A DNA stretch of 64,000 nt from Methylocella tundrae (GCF_901905185.1 NZ_CABFMQ020000057.1:40705-104704); one strand, 5' to 3'. Positions 1 through 9,077 are shown, counted from the stretch's first letter. Notes: a model not told the origin generated them from the letters alone. Numbers and translations are program-made.

Positions 1-19
1 AGGCCATAAGCTGGGGTCC

Positions 20-91
20 TCAAAGTGACGCGGCCAAGAACTCGATCGGGGTTCGTCGGCCTTGTTCCGCGGAAACGGCGCAAGGCGGCAT
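20..91 (-). CDS. possible 23-residue phage peptide, overlapping the upstream gene
   Basis: The stop of the gene at 91-555 overlaps an ATG as TGATG, and the new frame runs 23 codons to a TGA at 20-22. The peptide ends in RRTPIEFLAASL. A further ATG at 5-7 with a GAGGACC-like ribosome site could start the next head gene, which leaves the window. The overlap suggests translational coupling, but an ORF this short could be chance. Confidence 0.2.
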   Translation of the reverse strand: MPPCAVSAEQGRRTPIEFLAASL

Positions 92-555
92 CACGCGAGG
101 CCCATCGCCTGACGCGCCATGGCGCGCAATTCCTCATTCGTCACAGGGAGGGAAACCGAGACGCCCCTGCCCTTGAGGAAGGCGAAAAGCCCCTGGCGGC
201 TCAAGGCAGACACGGACTCAGCACTGGCATTGACGTTAGCCCCTGCTCCTGCCACGCCTGATGTTTGCTCGAAAGGCAGAACCGATGCCTCCGAAGCCGT
301 TAGGCGGGTCCGAATTTCTTCCGTGCCGATCGTCTGCAAAGCTCGCAGCGTCGCGTTCATCGCAGCGACGATGAGCTCTTCACGGTTCATCGAGGCAAGC
401 TCGCGGAGATCCTCCTCCTCCCACAGGCGGAAGCCATGGGCGGAAAGAGCGGGCCAGTCAGCGTCATCAACCTCTATCGAATTATCCTCGGCAATTTCGA
501 GGCTCCGCCCGAGATGCGAAACGGCGCCGCAACCGGCGGGAACACGTAGTTTCAT
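91..555 (-). CDS. hypothetical phage protein downstream of the capsid gene
   Basis: A 154-residue protein of unknown function. I chose the ATG at 555 because AAGGA lies 8 bases upstream; longer in-frame versions to 636 lack a site. It is acidic and partly Ala-rich, with no membrane segment or recognised motif. It is the last complete gene of a minus-strand head module (terminase, portal, protease, capsid). By position a head-completion or head-tail adaptor role is possible, but nothing in the sequence proves it. Confidence 0.55.
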   Translation of the reverse strand: MKLRVPAGCGAVSHLGRSLEIAEDNSIEVDDADWPALSAHGFRLWEEEDLRELASMNREELIVAAMNATLRALQTIGTEEIRTRLTASEASVLPFEQTSGVAGAGANVNASAESVSALSRQGLFAFLKGRGVSVSLPVTNEELRAMARQAMGLA

Positions 556-639
556 GGCGACCATCCTTGTTTGCGCCGCGCTCAATTTACCCGGCTTCGA
601 AGCAATCCGGGCGGCCGCCGACGACCGCCCGCACAACGG

Positions 640-2157
640 TCAGCCGTTGCCGATGTTTGTGATCAAGGCCAGAGCCGGGGGGAAATAATGCTGCAGCACT
701 TCATCGGCATAAACGCCATATTCATATTTGCGAGTGCGCAGCGGCCACTCGATCTGATAGTAGTCTTGCCGGGTGCGGATTTGCATGACGTTGCCGACGC
801 CGGCGAGCGGGTATGGCAGACCCTTCGTCGTGAAAAGAATCGTGCCGGCCGGCATGTTCGGATGAACCTTGATATCCACGACTCCGCCACCCTGCATCGA
901 GAAGCGGTTGAGGTAGGTGCGGACCATGATGCCGCCGCCCACGAGATCCTGCGCCGTCTCGAACACGAAGCGTTGCGCCGAGCTCTGCGAGGCCGCCAGT
1001 ATTTTCTTCGAAATATTCAACGCTTCCTGCGAGCTCACCCACATCGTGTCGGGCGACAGGCGATAATCATCCCACATGGATTTCAGCACGGTGTCGATTT
1101 CGATGATGCCGCCGGATCCATCGGCGGTCAGCGGCGAACCGGTACCTGCGGTCCCCGGGCTCGTCGTATAGACCGACGCCCCCGACCCAGGCTTGAACGC
1201 CTGATAAATGAGGCCATCGAAGGCCAGCGCGTTAGCTGAATTGTCATTGCTTCCCAGTGAAGCCGCCGTCTGTGATCCGGCCGCCGCGGCGCTGATCACA
1301 ACCGAATTGATCGTCGTGATCGCGCCAAGCACTTCAGCGCCGGCGGCGCCCCAGAACCACGCGTATCCGAGCGCGCCCGGAACGGGCATGACGCTTGCGC
1401 TGATCGAACCAGTCGCGCCCGTTGTCGCCGCCGTGGCGCTTGCGCTCTTTGCAGCGACGCCGCCACCGAAGGTGTCGGACGAACCATCGGCGTTGGTGCG
1501 GGTGATCTGGCCCTGCACGCCCCCCTGGATTGAGCCGTTCATCATACCGTCGAGAGTCAGCGCCGCGCATATAACGGACCATGTCTGCGCGGCCAGCGAT
1601 CCTCCGCTCGTGGAAGCCGCGAGAGAGGGCGTCGGCGTGACTCCAAGCGCGCCCGAAGCGCAACCTCCAAGGATCATCGCCTCTTCGCCGAGCATCAGCG
1701 CTTCGAGGCCGGTCTTGGCTCCGATCGCCCGAACGTCGTCAAATTCCTGACCCGCGAATTGCGCTTCAAAATCGACGCTTGTTTCAACACCGATGCCCTT
1801 GTAGGAGGCGGTGTAGTCCTGCGTCGCGACCGCAAGCACGCCGCCGCGGTTGGCTGACGAAACGCCAAAGCGCAAGCCCGTCGTATTGATCTTCGTGATG
1901 GCGCGCCAGGCCGCCTGAATGCCGCCCTTGCCAGAAACGCGCGGGATCATATTGCGCAATGGAGTCAACACCGGATAAAGAAATTTCGCGCCGAGTTCGA
2001 GATCGTAGAAGGTCAGCCCCGAAGTCGCGCTCTGACTCTGCGAAAACGTGCTTTTCTCAAGTCCGATCAGGCTCTTGAAGCGCGGGTCGCCGAGCGGCTT
2101 CGACTGCGCGGTCTTGAGCCGGTCGAGGACGTCCTGCGCATCGGTGTGCATGGTCAT
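640..2157 (-). CDS. putative phage major capsid protein
   Basis: A 505-residue protein that would form the phage head shell. The ATG at 2157 has an AGGAGT site 6 bases upstream. The N-terminal part (residues 1-170) and C-terminal part (about 335-505) look like a globular capsid fold, with SMWDDYRLSPDTMWVS and a C-terminal VYADEVLQHYFPPALA. Between them, about residues 170-335 are rich in Ala, Gly, Ser and Thr, like an inserted decoration or Ig-like domain. The gene directly follows the maturation protease, the usual head-gene order. The capsid call rests on position and overall look, not on a decisive motif. Confidence 0.68.
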   Translation of the reverse strand: MTMHTDAQDVLDRLKTAQSKPLGDPRFKSLIGLEKSTFSQSQSATSGLTFYDLELGAKFLYPVLTPLRNMIPRVSGKGGIQAAWRAITKINTTGLRFGVSSANRGGVLAVATQDYTASYKGIGVETSVDFEAQFAGQEFDDVRAIGAKTGLEALMLGEEAMILGGCASGALGVTPTPSLAASTSGGSLAAQTWSVICAALTLDGMMNGSIQGGVQGQITRTNADGSSDTFGGGVAAKSASATAATTGATGSISASVMPVPGALGYAWFWGAAGAEVLGAITTINSVVISAAAAGSQTAASLGSNDNSANALAFDGLIYQAFKPGSGASVYTTSPGTAGTGSPLTADGSGGIIEIDTVLKSMWDDYRLSPDTMWVSSQEALNISKKILAASQSSAQRFVFETAQDLVGGGIMVRTYLNRFSMQGGGVVDIKVHPNMPAGTILFTTKGLPYPLAGVGNVMQIRTRQDYYQIEWPLRTRKYEYGVYADEVLQHYFPPALALITNIGNG

Positions 2158-2329
2158 AGCTTACTCCTGGCGGATGGAATTGCTGGAAGAAACGTAAGGG
2201 AAGTCGGACGTCCGCACGCTGTGGGGGGACGTTCGGTCGAGACCGGCTAACCGCGCATAAGCGCGCTTCGTAATGTCTTGACCGATGGCGCTCCGGAACG
2301 CGGGCGCGGGCGCTAGTCACACAGTGTTG

Positions 2330-3454
2330 TCATCGCATCGGCGCGCGCCCATTGCGCTGCGCGAGTTTGATCGCGAGAACGGAGAGCGCCTCCGGATCAA
2401 GAAGGAGTTTCTCGACAGCATCGCCGTTGCGTGTGTCCAAACCCGCGTCTTCGCTTTTTGAAATCGATCGCGCCGAGCCCGCGAAGGGAAGCGGAAGGGG
2501 TTGCGATTCGATCTGCTTCACGCGGCGCAGCACGTCGTCAATTGTCGTCGCCAGCGCATCGAAGCGCTTTTCCAATCCGCCGGACATGCTTTTTTGTGCG
2601 TTGCATTCGGCGCCGAGATCGACGGATGTGTCATGCATTTGCTGCACGCGATGTTGGTCGGCTTCACTATTGCGGGCGCCGATCTTTGACAGCTTGGCGC
2701 TGGCGCGAGGGCGGCGCACAGAAGGCGCCGCCGACATAGCCAGAGATTGCGCCCCAGCGGACTGAGCGGGGCCCAGCTCCGCAGTTTCTTCATTCGCCAT
2801 CGCGCGCAAAATGGCCGAGGCCCGCGTGACGAGATCACGCAGTCTGTCGGGCACGTTTGAATCATCCTGCTCAGCATTCGCTTCAGAGGCGGCGTCGCTT
2901 TGCAGGTCATTCAATTCGTCGATGAGACAGGCCAGGCGCGCGACCGCATCGAGGTCTTTGCCAAAGCTGCGCAGCTCCCTTGTGCCATCGGCTTTGATCA
3001 TCTCAAACTGAGCCTGTGGGAGGCAAGGCAAATCGACGAGTGAAATCTCGGTGGGATCCGCCGTATAGCGCGTCAACCCATCCTCGTCCGTCCAACGCCG
3101 CGCATAGGCGCCGCCTTGGGAGAAGCCGGTATAGACGCCTTCCGCGACCTTCACCCATTCCGCGTCATCAATCACCTTGGCGCAGATTTCGATCTGTTTG
3201 CGCGTATCGTTGAAATTGATCTCCGTCACTTTGCCCGCCGCCACCGGCCCATGCATCGCACGGAGATTGCCAAGCGACTTCCCCGCGGTGGATTTGGCGA
3301 TCTCGGCCGACCATTTTTCATAAAGGGGCTTGGTCGAGGCGTAGTCACAAATTTCGCCGGCGCGGTCTTCCGCCTCCGCCGTCGCAAGGCCATAGACGAG
3401 GCGCTGCGCCGCGTCGACCTTCGTAATCGGGATGAACATTCGCAACGCGGACAT
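2330..3454 (-). CDS. phage prohead maturation protease, XkdF-like
   Basis: A 374-residue protein. The ATG at 3454 is preceded by AAGGAG at 6 bases; the open frame extends to 3622, but that part would be poorly started. The N-terminal 170 residues resemble head-maturation serine proteases: an early VYGLATAEAEDRAGEICDY strand, an AMHGPVAAGKV segment, and VYTGFSQGGAYARRW followed by PTEISLVDLPCLPQAQF. The C-terminal half is long, polar and predicted helical, as expected for a fused scaffold region removed during head assembly. It lies between portal and capsid genes, the standard place for this enzyme. Confidence 0.75.
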   Translation of the reverse strand: MSALRMFIPITKVDAAQRLVYGLATAEAEDRAGEICDYASTKPLYEKWSAEIAKSTAGKSLGNLRAMHGPVAAGKVTEINFNDTRKQIEICAKVIDDAEWVKVAEGVYTGFSQGGAYARRWTDEDGLTRYTADPTEISLVDLPCLPQAQFEMIKADGTRELRSFGKDLDAVARLACLIDELNDLQSDAASEANAEQDDSNVPDRLRDLVTRASAILRAMANEETAELGPAQSAGAQSLAMSAAPSVRRPRASAKLSKIGARNSEADQHRVQQMHDTSVDLGAECNAQKSMSGGLEKRFDALATTIDDVLRRVKQIESQPLPLPFAGSARSISKSEDAGLDTRNGDAVEKLLLDPEALSVLAIKLAQRNGRAPMR

Positions 3455-3602
3455 GCGTGCTCCTTGGTTTTCGTTAAAGTAATGGAGGCGCGGGGATGGC
3501 AAGCAGACAAGCCGGCGGCGCGAGGCCTCCAGCGCCTCTGCGTAAAATGCGGAAGCAACTGCGCGAGGAGAAAGAGCAATCCAGCAAGCGCTGAGCGTTT
3601 CC

Positions 3603-4958
3603 CTACTCCGGCAGCGGCACATAGCCCCCAGCGGTCAACGCCATCGCCATATTCGCCGATGCCGCGGGCAACGGCGGACGGCCGAGCGCGGCGCGCGCCT
3701 CGTTGATTGTCAAGATGCCCTTCGATGTGAAATTCGAAAGGATCGTTTCCTGAGTCAGCGGATCGGTCTCGTGGCCAGCACTCCAGATGAATTCAAGATC
3801 TGGCGCGTCGAGTTCGTTCGCCAGAATATCGTCGATCAGCGCTTTGACCCAGGCCAGGATTGGCGCGAGACCTTCCTCTTCGGCAAGGTCCTTCTGTGTT
3901 TCCGCGGTGGCGCGATTCAGCGTTTGGGTCAATGCTTGCGGCGAGATCGAGAACGCAAAACACACAATGCGCGCCAGCCACTCGTCGAAGGGACCTTTGA
4001 GTTCGGGCTCCTTGGTTTGAATGAAGGTTTTGGCGACCCCTCCGGGGACGAATTTTGCGCGCCGTCTACGGCCGAGCTCACCGTCGAAATAGGCGTCCCA
4101 ATATTTCTGATAGGTGGCAATCTGGTCAGGCGTCCAGTTCTCCGGCACGCCGATCAGACTGTCTGGAATATTGCCTTCTGTAAAATAATCGAGGAGATAC
4201 ATTTGGCGCCGCAACGCGATATTCACTGTTGTGACGATCTGCTCGACGGGACTCATGCCGTAAACGCGGTTGACGCGGAGATTGCGCGGCCTGTAGATCA
4301 GGTCGCGCACCGAGTAGTCAATAGCTGGGTAGCCTTTGAGGATCTGCTGGTAGGCCGTCGGATAGACCAATGCGCCACCGTCCAGATATGGCTCTGGCGT
4401 GCGGCCGAATCCATCGATCACAGGCTTGATCGTCGCGCCATCGAGCGGCATAAGCGCAGTCAGCCGACCGGAGCGATCACGCCGCAGATACAGCGCCGCC
4501 GCGTCCGTGACAAAAACCTCTTCCAGTAGAATGCGCAGCCAGTCGGCAAAGCAGCGGTGGCCATCCGGCCGAGCGATAAAGTTCGTCGCCGCGGTGATGC
4601 GATCGACATTGCCGGCGATGAGGGTGGTCTTGTCACGCGCAACGATGGTCCACGATTGGCGTGAGGCCTGATCCTTGCGCGTCTCGATCACGAGCCGAAG
4701 AAGATCGTAGCCGTCAGCGAGGCCGCGCAAGGTTGCAAAAGTGATCGGCTCGAAATTCCGAGCCGTTGTCGATAGATTATAGCCGGATGGATAGTCCCAT
4801 TGCCGTCCGGTGACTTCGGGCGGCGCCAACGGAGTCATTGGCTCCAATGGGCCAAACCAACCATTTTCCCCGGCGGCGGCGGTGGAATTGGCGAAGCGAA
4901 TATCGATCTCATAAGGGCTGAGCGACCAGCTTCTTGTCCCGGCGCGGCGATCGACCAT
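3603..4958 (-). CDS. phage portal protein
   Basis: A 451-residue protein for the dodecameric portal ring through which DNA enters the head. The ATG at 4958 has AAGGAAG 6 bases upstream. Portal-like features include DLIYRPRNLRVNRVYGMSP, the long helical stretch that follows (VNIALRRQMYLLDYFTEGN), and a late LDAPDLEFIWSAG segment. Length fits the family. It lies just downstream of the terminase and upstream of the protease, so the order terminase, portal, protease, capsid is complete. Confidence 0.85.
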   Translation of the reverse strand: MVDRRAGTRSWSLSPYEIDIRFANSTAAAGENGWFGPLEPMTPLAPPEVTGRQWDYPSGYNLSTTARNFEPITFATLRGLADGYDLLRLVIETRKDQASRQSWTIVARDKTTLIAGNVDRITAATNFIARPDGHRCFADWLRILLEEVFVTDAAALYLRRDRSGRLTALMPLDGATIKPVIDGFGRTPEPYLDGGALVYPTAYQQILKGYPAIDYSVRDLIYRPRNLRVNRVYGMSPVEQIVTTVNIALRRQMYLLDYFTEGNIPDSLIGVPENWTPDQIATYQKYWDAYFDGELGRRRRAKFVPGGVAKTFIQTKEPELKGPFDEWLARIVCFAFSISPQALTQTLNRATAETQKDLAEEEGLAPILAWVKALIDDILANELDAPDLEFIWSAGHETDPLTQETILSNFTSKGILTINEARAALGRPPLPAASANMAMALTAGGYVPLPE

Positions 4959-5010
4959 GCTGCTTCCTTCGTGATTTGACGTTGTTGTGCGGTACGCGCC
5001 AACGGGCGAC

Positions 5011-6354
5011 TCAGGCGCCGCTTCCGCCTTCCGCCTCGCGACGATAGAATTCTATGATGCCTGCGCCGTCGTCGCGCCCGAAGAGATGCGTCAGCGCCCA
5101 GATCGCCGCATCCGCGTGGTCGGGGCTGCCGCTGCCGCTGTAGCCAGCGCTCGAGAACGCGCAGAGCTGATCCTCGAGCTTCCCAAACCGGCCGACATGA
5201 TGAACCTGGCCCTGCGCGTAGCGGACCGAAATTGGCTCGGCCCTCACTGCCTTGCCGCGACTGGCGGTAACAAGGCGGACGGGAACATTTCGATCCGCCG
5301 CCTGGATTGTGGCGCGAACCATTTCACCACCGAAATTGCTCTCCGCAACGATGCAATCCGCCCGGTATTTGTGAAAAGCGATGACAGCGCGCCGGCCCCA
5401 AACGATGGGCGCTTCCCGGCAGGACAGATCATCGAGTATGTAACCGTCGCCATCAAATCCCCGGGCCGCCACAATGATCCCGATTTCATCCGATCCGAGA
5501 TCATCACGCCCCGCGGCTCCGGAAGGATCAACGGCAACGACCACGGCGGCGCGCTTGTCCGCTGGAATGGTGTCTTCGGGGCGCCGGTTCGCGTCGATCA
5601 AACCATAGGTCCAGAGAGCGCCGTCGACTTCATCCACGTAGATCCCTTCATAGAAACGTTTGCGTTGTTTCTCCGGCAGGTTGGAGAGGCTCATCAGGAA
5701 TTCCGTCGAGAGATTTGCGCTGTTGTCCGGTGGATTGAGAAAGGTGCGGCAGTAGTTTTCCGGATCATTCAGATGCTTCATCGAAACGGGATCGCGCTTT
5801 TCGCCAAAGAGCTGATTTGTCCAGTGTGTCTTGCCGACGGGGTTGAGATCAACGAATGCCCGCTGAGGGATATTTGGGGCGACTTGCGCGAGGCGCGTGA
5901 AGGCGATCAGCGCCGACGAGTAAGGGATCTGCGAGGCTTCATTCAAGAAGACAGTCGAATATTCGAGACCCAGGATCTTTTCGACGCGATCCTTATCGTC
6001 GAGACCCCCGATCCAGATGCGCGAGCCATTGTCGAACTCAAAATAGCCGTCCTGCCGGCGCTCCTTCAGCGGCGTTCCGGGAAAGCAGCGCCGCATCACC
6101 TGAGGGAGCGAATCGAGAGCGATGGAGGCGCGCGCGGCGTTGGCGTGGAAGCGCAGAATCGCATGACGCGTTCCTTCAGCCTGAAGCGCACGGCGGACGA
6201 TCGCGCGGATGATAAGAAATGTCTTGCCTGAGCGCGTGCCGCCGGCGAGACAGGCGTAGCGTTGCGGTCCCTCCAGCATACGGCGCGCCGCATCCTGGCC
6301 TGGGCTGAATGTCACCATGCGCGATCCAGTCTTCGTAAGTGAAGGATTCAGCAA
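5011..6354 (-). CDS. phage terminase large subunit
   Basis: The ATP-driven DNA packaging motor and nuclease. Walker A is GGTRSGKT (residues 38-45 from the TTG at 6354); a Walker B-like STVFLNEAS follows near residue 135. The nuclease half shows VVVAVDPSG and a late SPDHADAAIWAL, both typical of the RNase H-like terminase nuclease. The start is uncertain: TTG at 6354 has no good ribosome site, and an ATG at 6318 gives a 435-residue protein that still contains every motif. No small terminase subunit is recognisable upstream. Confidence 0.88.
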   Translation of the reverse strand: MLNPSLTKTGSRMVTFSPGQDAARRMLEGPQRYACLAGGTRSGKTFLIIRAIVRRALQAEGTRHAILRFHANAARASIALDSLPQVMRRCFPGTPLKERRQDGYFEFDNGSRIWIGGLDDKDRVEKILGLEYSTVFLNEASQIPYSSALIAFTRLAQVAPNIPQRAFVDLNPVGKTHWTNQLFGEKRDPVSMKHLNDPENYCRTFLNPPDNSANLSTEFLMSLSNLPEKQRKRFYEGIYVDEVDGALWTYGLIDANRRPEDTIPADKRAAVVVAVDPSGAAGRDDLGSDEIGIIVAARGFDGDGYILDDLSCREAPIVWGRRAVIAFHKYRADCIVAESNFGGEMVRATIQAADRNVPVRLVTASRGKAVRAEPISVRYAQGQVHHVGRFGKLEDQLCAFSSAGYSGSGSPDHADAAIWALTHLFGRDDGAGIIEFYRREAEGGSGA

Positions 6355-6540
6355 ATTGAAACGCCCGGCATGCGAGCGTTAAGACCTTCATTGGGCAAAC
6401 CGGAATGACGGCGATGGGCTATCGGCGCCTTGTCTCAGACATCCCGGATCGGCTGACGCGATAACGTCGGGAGCGCATTTGGGCGCTCCGCCACGCAATG
6501 CCGAAGGTGTGTTTCGTTGAGCAAAGGCGTGTAAATCGTA

Positions 6541-6600
6541 GATGCAGATCGTGCACTGCATACGCGCATATTGCTCTCACAATCTGTTGCAAGTCAACGC
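6541..6600. repeat. 60-base direct repeat, copy 1
   Basis: Begins GATGCAG and contains CTGCATACGCG and GTTGCAAGTCAA. About 46 of 60 positions match the copy at 6839-6897, with one single-base gap. The two starts lie 298 bases apart. On the minus strand both copies read (V/I)DLQQ, so they may be relics of a duplicated gene. Confidence 0.6.
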
Positions 6601-6838
6601 TTGGCGCCGGTAGTCGATTTGCCAATCTTACGTCATTTGCTCCGTCAAAGCGCAGAGTCCAAAAGCAACTGTCAAGATCCAGAGCCGGTACGCGCTCGGC
6701 TTGGACGAAGTCACACATCAATGGTGGTTGATGCTGGCTCAAGCGCACGATTAAGATGATCAAATGCGGCGGACGTGTCTGGCGCGACAGCGGTTCACCG
6801 CATGTGGATGATCAAGGCGAAAGGCAAGCTGAATGCCT

Positions 6839-6897
6839 GATGCAGTTGGGGCGCTGCATACGCGTATATTCGATCGCAAATTGTTGCAAGTCAATGC
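6839..6897. repeat. 60-base direct repeat, copy 2
   Basis: Second copy of the repeat at 6541-6600, sharing GATGCAG, CTGCATACGCG and GTTGCAAGTCAA. A shorter third resemblance (CTGTTGCAAG) lies near 7169, giving a rough 290-300 base period. Confidence 0.6.
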
Positions 6898-7349
6898 ACC
6901 GGGTCCAGGGCGCAATCGCGCATCGTACATCATCGCCATGATCGAGCGAATGCGGTTCGAGTTTTGGCGATGCTGCATGACGCAGAAGCATAGGCTTGAA
7001 CTGCGTGAGCAAGCGATGGCGGCCACGGATGATGGCGGAGAATTACATATCGCAATGGACATGGGATTGAAGCCGGCGCGCGATTGGGGCCTGAGGTTCG
7101 CGCATGTAGAACTTGCAATGCGACGCATGTCAACGCGTTCAGACCGCGGTCGCGATCGACGTCTTACCTGTTGCAAGGCTTCAGGACATGCACATCGTGG
7201 CGGCGCGGCCCCCAGACCGCCCGCGCGCCATTCGGCGCGAGGGGTCAGCTTTTGGGACGTGACCGCCGCAATCGAAATCTGTTGTTTCGCGGCGTCACAT
7301 TCGCCAGTTTTTTTTGGGGCGAACGTCGATGGGCGCGACAGACTACAGG

Positions 7350-7865
7350 CTAGAAGACCAATACGCTGCGGGCGTTGAGCGAGGCGGCGAGATGAATCAA
7401 GGCCTTTGCTCGTTTGCGATAGAAAGTGTGAGGGGCCCATTTTTTTTCAGCGCACAGGGCCTTGACTGATCGCCCGCGCGCGGCGCGCAGAGCCCAGAGG
7501 CTGGTCACCAAGGCCATTCCACTGTCGAGCGTCCGCAATTCGCGCAACCAGTCGAGAGCCGCATCCATCTGCGCAATTTCGATGCTCGTGGGGCGCAGCA
7601 TGGTTCGATTGCTTGCGGCGTTGCGAGCCTGGCGATCGCTCGGATCGATTTCGGCCTGCGCCAATTGGTCGGCCCACGCGACGGCATGGCTCGGCCAATG
7701 GCCGCCTGGTTCGCGAGGTCCCCGCAGGCGAGGCATCCGGTCGAGGGTGGCGAATGCCTTGACCAGTGCCTTCGCGACCTGCTCCGGGTCCCAACGCGCA
7801 GGCAGCGCGCATTGGCCGCCATGATCGTCCCCTTCAAGGGCGTTGATCTTCGCATCGAACTCCAT
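7350..7865 (-). CDS. DUF6362-like prophage protein
   Basis: A 171-residue protein that resembles the DUF6362 family of alphaproteobacterial prophages. I chose the ATG at 7865; the open frame reaches a TTG two codons earlier. The C-terminal third looks like a helix-turn-helix: LVTSLWALRAARGRSVKALC then KWAPHTFYRKRAKALIHLA. Family members also pair a DALxWL-like helix (here DAALDWLRELRTL) with this HTH. It starts 2 bases after the stop of the gene upstream, so the two are one operon. A role as a late-gene regulator is inferred from the HTH and its position. Confidence 0.6.
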   Translation of the reverse strand: MEFDAKINALEGDDHGGQCALPARWDPEQVAKALVKAFATLDRMPRLRGPREPGGHWPSHAVAWADQLAQAEIDPSDRQARNAASNRTMLRPTSIEIAQMDAALDWLRELRTLDSGMALVTSLWALRAARGRSVKALCAEKKWAPHTFYRKRAKALIHLAASLNARSVLVF

Positions 7866-7867
7866 GA

Positions 7868-8209
7868 TCAAAACCCATCGTCGAGGATATTGTCGAGGAG
7901 CGCCGGGTCAGCCGCGACGACAAGGAGCAAGAGCCTGATCATGGCTTCTCGGGTCAGACTGCGTTTGGTGGCCGCCGCATCGTAAAGCTGCGTCGCTTCA
8001 GGTGGGAGGCGCAGCGCGAGGGCGGCCGCGGCGGCGCGAAAGGCAAGACCAAAGCGCTGCGCCTGGCGATGAACATTGTTCGGAGTCGACGCGATCAGGG
8101 GATCTTCGGCAATGCGGCGGGCGTCCCAGCCCATACCGAGGAGAAAACCTAGTCTGGCAATGCGCTCCCCCGTCCAGCGGGCTTTACGGATCTCGGTTTG
8201 AATAGTCAC
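7868..8209 (-). CDS. small GcrA-like DNA-binding prophage protein
   Basis: A 113-residue protein with a GTG start at 8209 and GGGAGA 7 bases upstream. The first half (ARWTGERIARLGFLLGMGWD, then NNVHRQAQRFGL) has the pattern of the GcrA-type helix-turn-helix, where a WT.ERI.RL helix is followed by a recognition helix ending in .R.GL. It is divergent from the repressor gene, with three operator-like palindromes between them, so it is probably the first early gene under repressor control. The GcrA likeness is by pattern only. Confidence 0.55.
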   Translation of the reverse strand: MTIQTEIRKARWTGERIARLGFLLGMGWDARRIAEDPLIASTPNNVHRQAQRFGLAFRAAAAALALRLPPEATQLYDAAATKRSLTREAMIRLLLLVVAADPALLDNILDDGF

Positions 8210-8277
8210 GGCAAAGTCTCCCTCGGCTGCCGATTGCGTCGCCGCAGGCTTCGGCTCTGTGGCGCAGGGGAACGTTT

Positions 8278-8348
8278 ACGGTATTTCTACCGTGTTGTAA
8301 AGGTATTTTTACCTGATGCGCTCGCGGCCGAGTACGGTTATTCTACCG
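8278..8348. promoter_or_regulatory. three phage-repressor operators, GGTA-N4-TACC
   Basis: Three palindromes lie between the divergent genes at 8209 and 8351: GGTATTTCTACC at 8280-8291, GGTATTTTTACC at 8302-8313 and GGTTATTCTACC at 8336-8347. The first two are 22 bases apart, about two helical turns, which suits cooperative binding. The third ends just before the repressor ATG. They would let the repressor control both itself and the leftward early genes. Confidence 0.75.
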
Positions 8349-8350
8349 CA

Positions 8351-8986
8351 ATGGATTTGGAAGACGTCCTCACGCGTATCGAAAGCCGCCTTACTGCTTT
8401 GGGCCTTTCCGCCCATGCGGCCTCGCTCGCCGCAAAGAAGCCCGACGCCATTCGCAACCTCAAGCGCGCCGTCAAGAACGGCGACAGGCGCGGCGTCACC
8501 ACCGAGACGCTCATCGCGCTCGCGCCCGTGCTGAAAACGACGGCGGCCTGGCTGCTCGAGGGCGTTGGCGACCCGACGCCCGGCAATCGCGTCCGCGTCG
8601 TCGGCCGCATCGGCGCCGGCGCGGAGATCCTGCCCGAATTCGAGCAGATTCCCCCCGAAGGTCTCTATGAAATCGACGTTCCGTTCCCGATCCCTTCGGA
8701 CGCGATCGCGTTCCAGATCGAGGGCGACAGCATGTGGCCCCGCTACGATCCCGGCGATGTCATTATCTGCTGGCGCGAGGGCGTCAACGCGGACGATGTG
8801 ATCGGCTCGGAGGCCGCCATTCGAACCGCCGACGGCAAGCGATATCTGAAACGGATCCTGCGTGGCGCAAGGACCGGCACTTTCGACCTCGAGAGCCATA
8901 ATGCGGCGCCGATCCGGAGCGTCAAAATCGAATGGGCGGCGGCGGTTCAGGGCGTGGTCCGATTCGGTCAATGGCGCCGGAGATGA
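8351..8986 (+). CDS. phage repressor, S24/LexA-type
   Basis: A 211-residue CI/LexA-like repressor. The ATG at 8351 immediately follows the operators; upstream in-frame codons cross them and were rejected. Residues 1-70 form a DNA-binding helical domain. Residues 80-211 are an S24 peptidase-like domain with the cleavage pair Ala89-Gly90 (RIGAGAE), nucleophile Ser127 (EGDSMWP) and base Lys167 (RYLKRI). These are the residues used for self-cleavage after DNA damage, so the prophage should be SOS-inducible. Five matching palindromes flank the gene, which supports autoregulation. Confidence 0.88.
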   Translation: MDLEDVLTRIESRLTALGLSAHAASLAAKKPDAIRNLKRAVKNGDRRGVTTETLIALAPVLKTTAAWLLEGVGDPTPGNRVRVVGRIGAGAEILPEFEQIPPEGLYEIDVPFPIPSDAIAFQIEGDSMWPRYDPGDVIICWREGVNADDVIGSEAAIRTADGKRYLKRILRGARTGTFDLESHNAAPIRSVKIEWAAAVQGVVRFGQWRRR

Positions 8987-9009
8987 TCTGGTAAGATCGC
9001 TCAGCCTTA

Positions 9010-9041
9010 GGTACATATACCGTATGTATGGTAAAAATACC
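9010..9041. promoter_or_regulatory. two further phage-repressor operators
   Basis: GGTACATATACC (9010-9021) and GGTAAAAATACC (9030-9041) lie 20 bases apart, between the repressor stop and the next plus-strand gene. They share the GGTA-N4-TACC pattern with the three upstream sites, which implies control of the gene at 9078. Confidence 0.72.
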
Positions 9042-9077
9042 TGTTATGGTCGCCCCGGTCAATCCGGAGCCGAATCC

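Larger units (their letters stand above)
6355..7349. other. 995-base stretch with no supportable gene; holds a diverged direct repeat
   Basis: No frame here has a convincing ribosome site plus coding character. The stretch separates the packaging module from the early prophage genes and contains two 60-base repeats. A small-terminase gene would be expected about here and is not recognisable, so the stretch may be a degraded gene pair, a pac/cos region or RNA-coding sequence. Confidence 0.5.

Noticed and set aside
6833..7378. Plus-strand 181-codon frame in the prophage gap
   Set aside because: Codon use and composition are not protein-like, and no start site fits.
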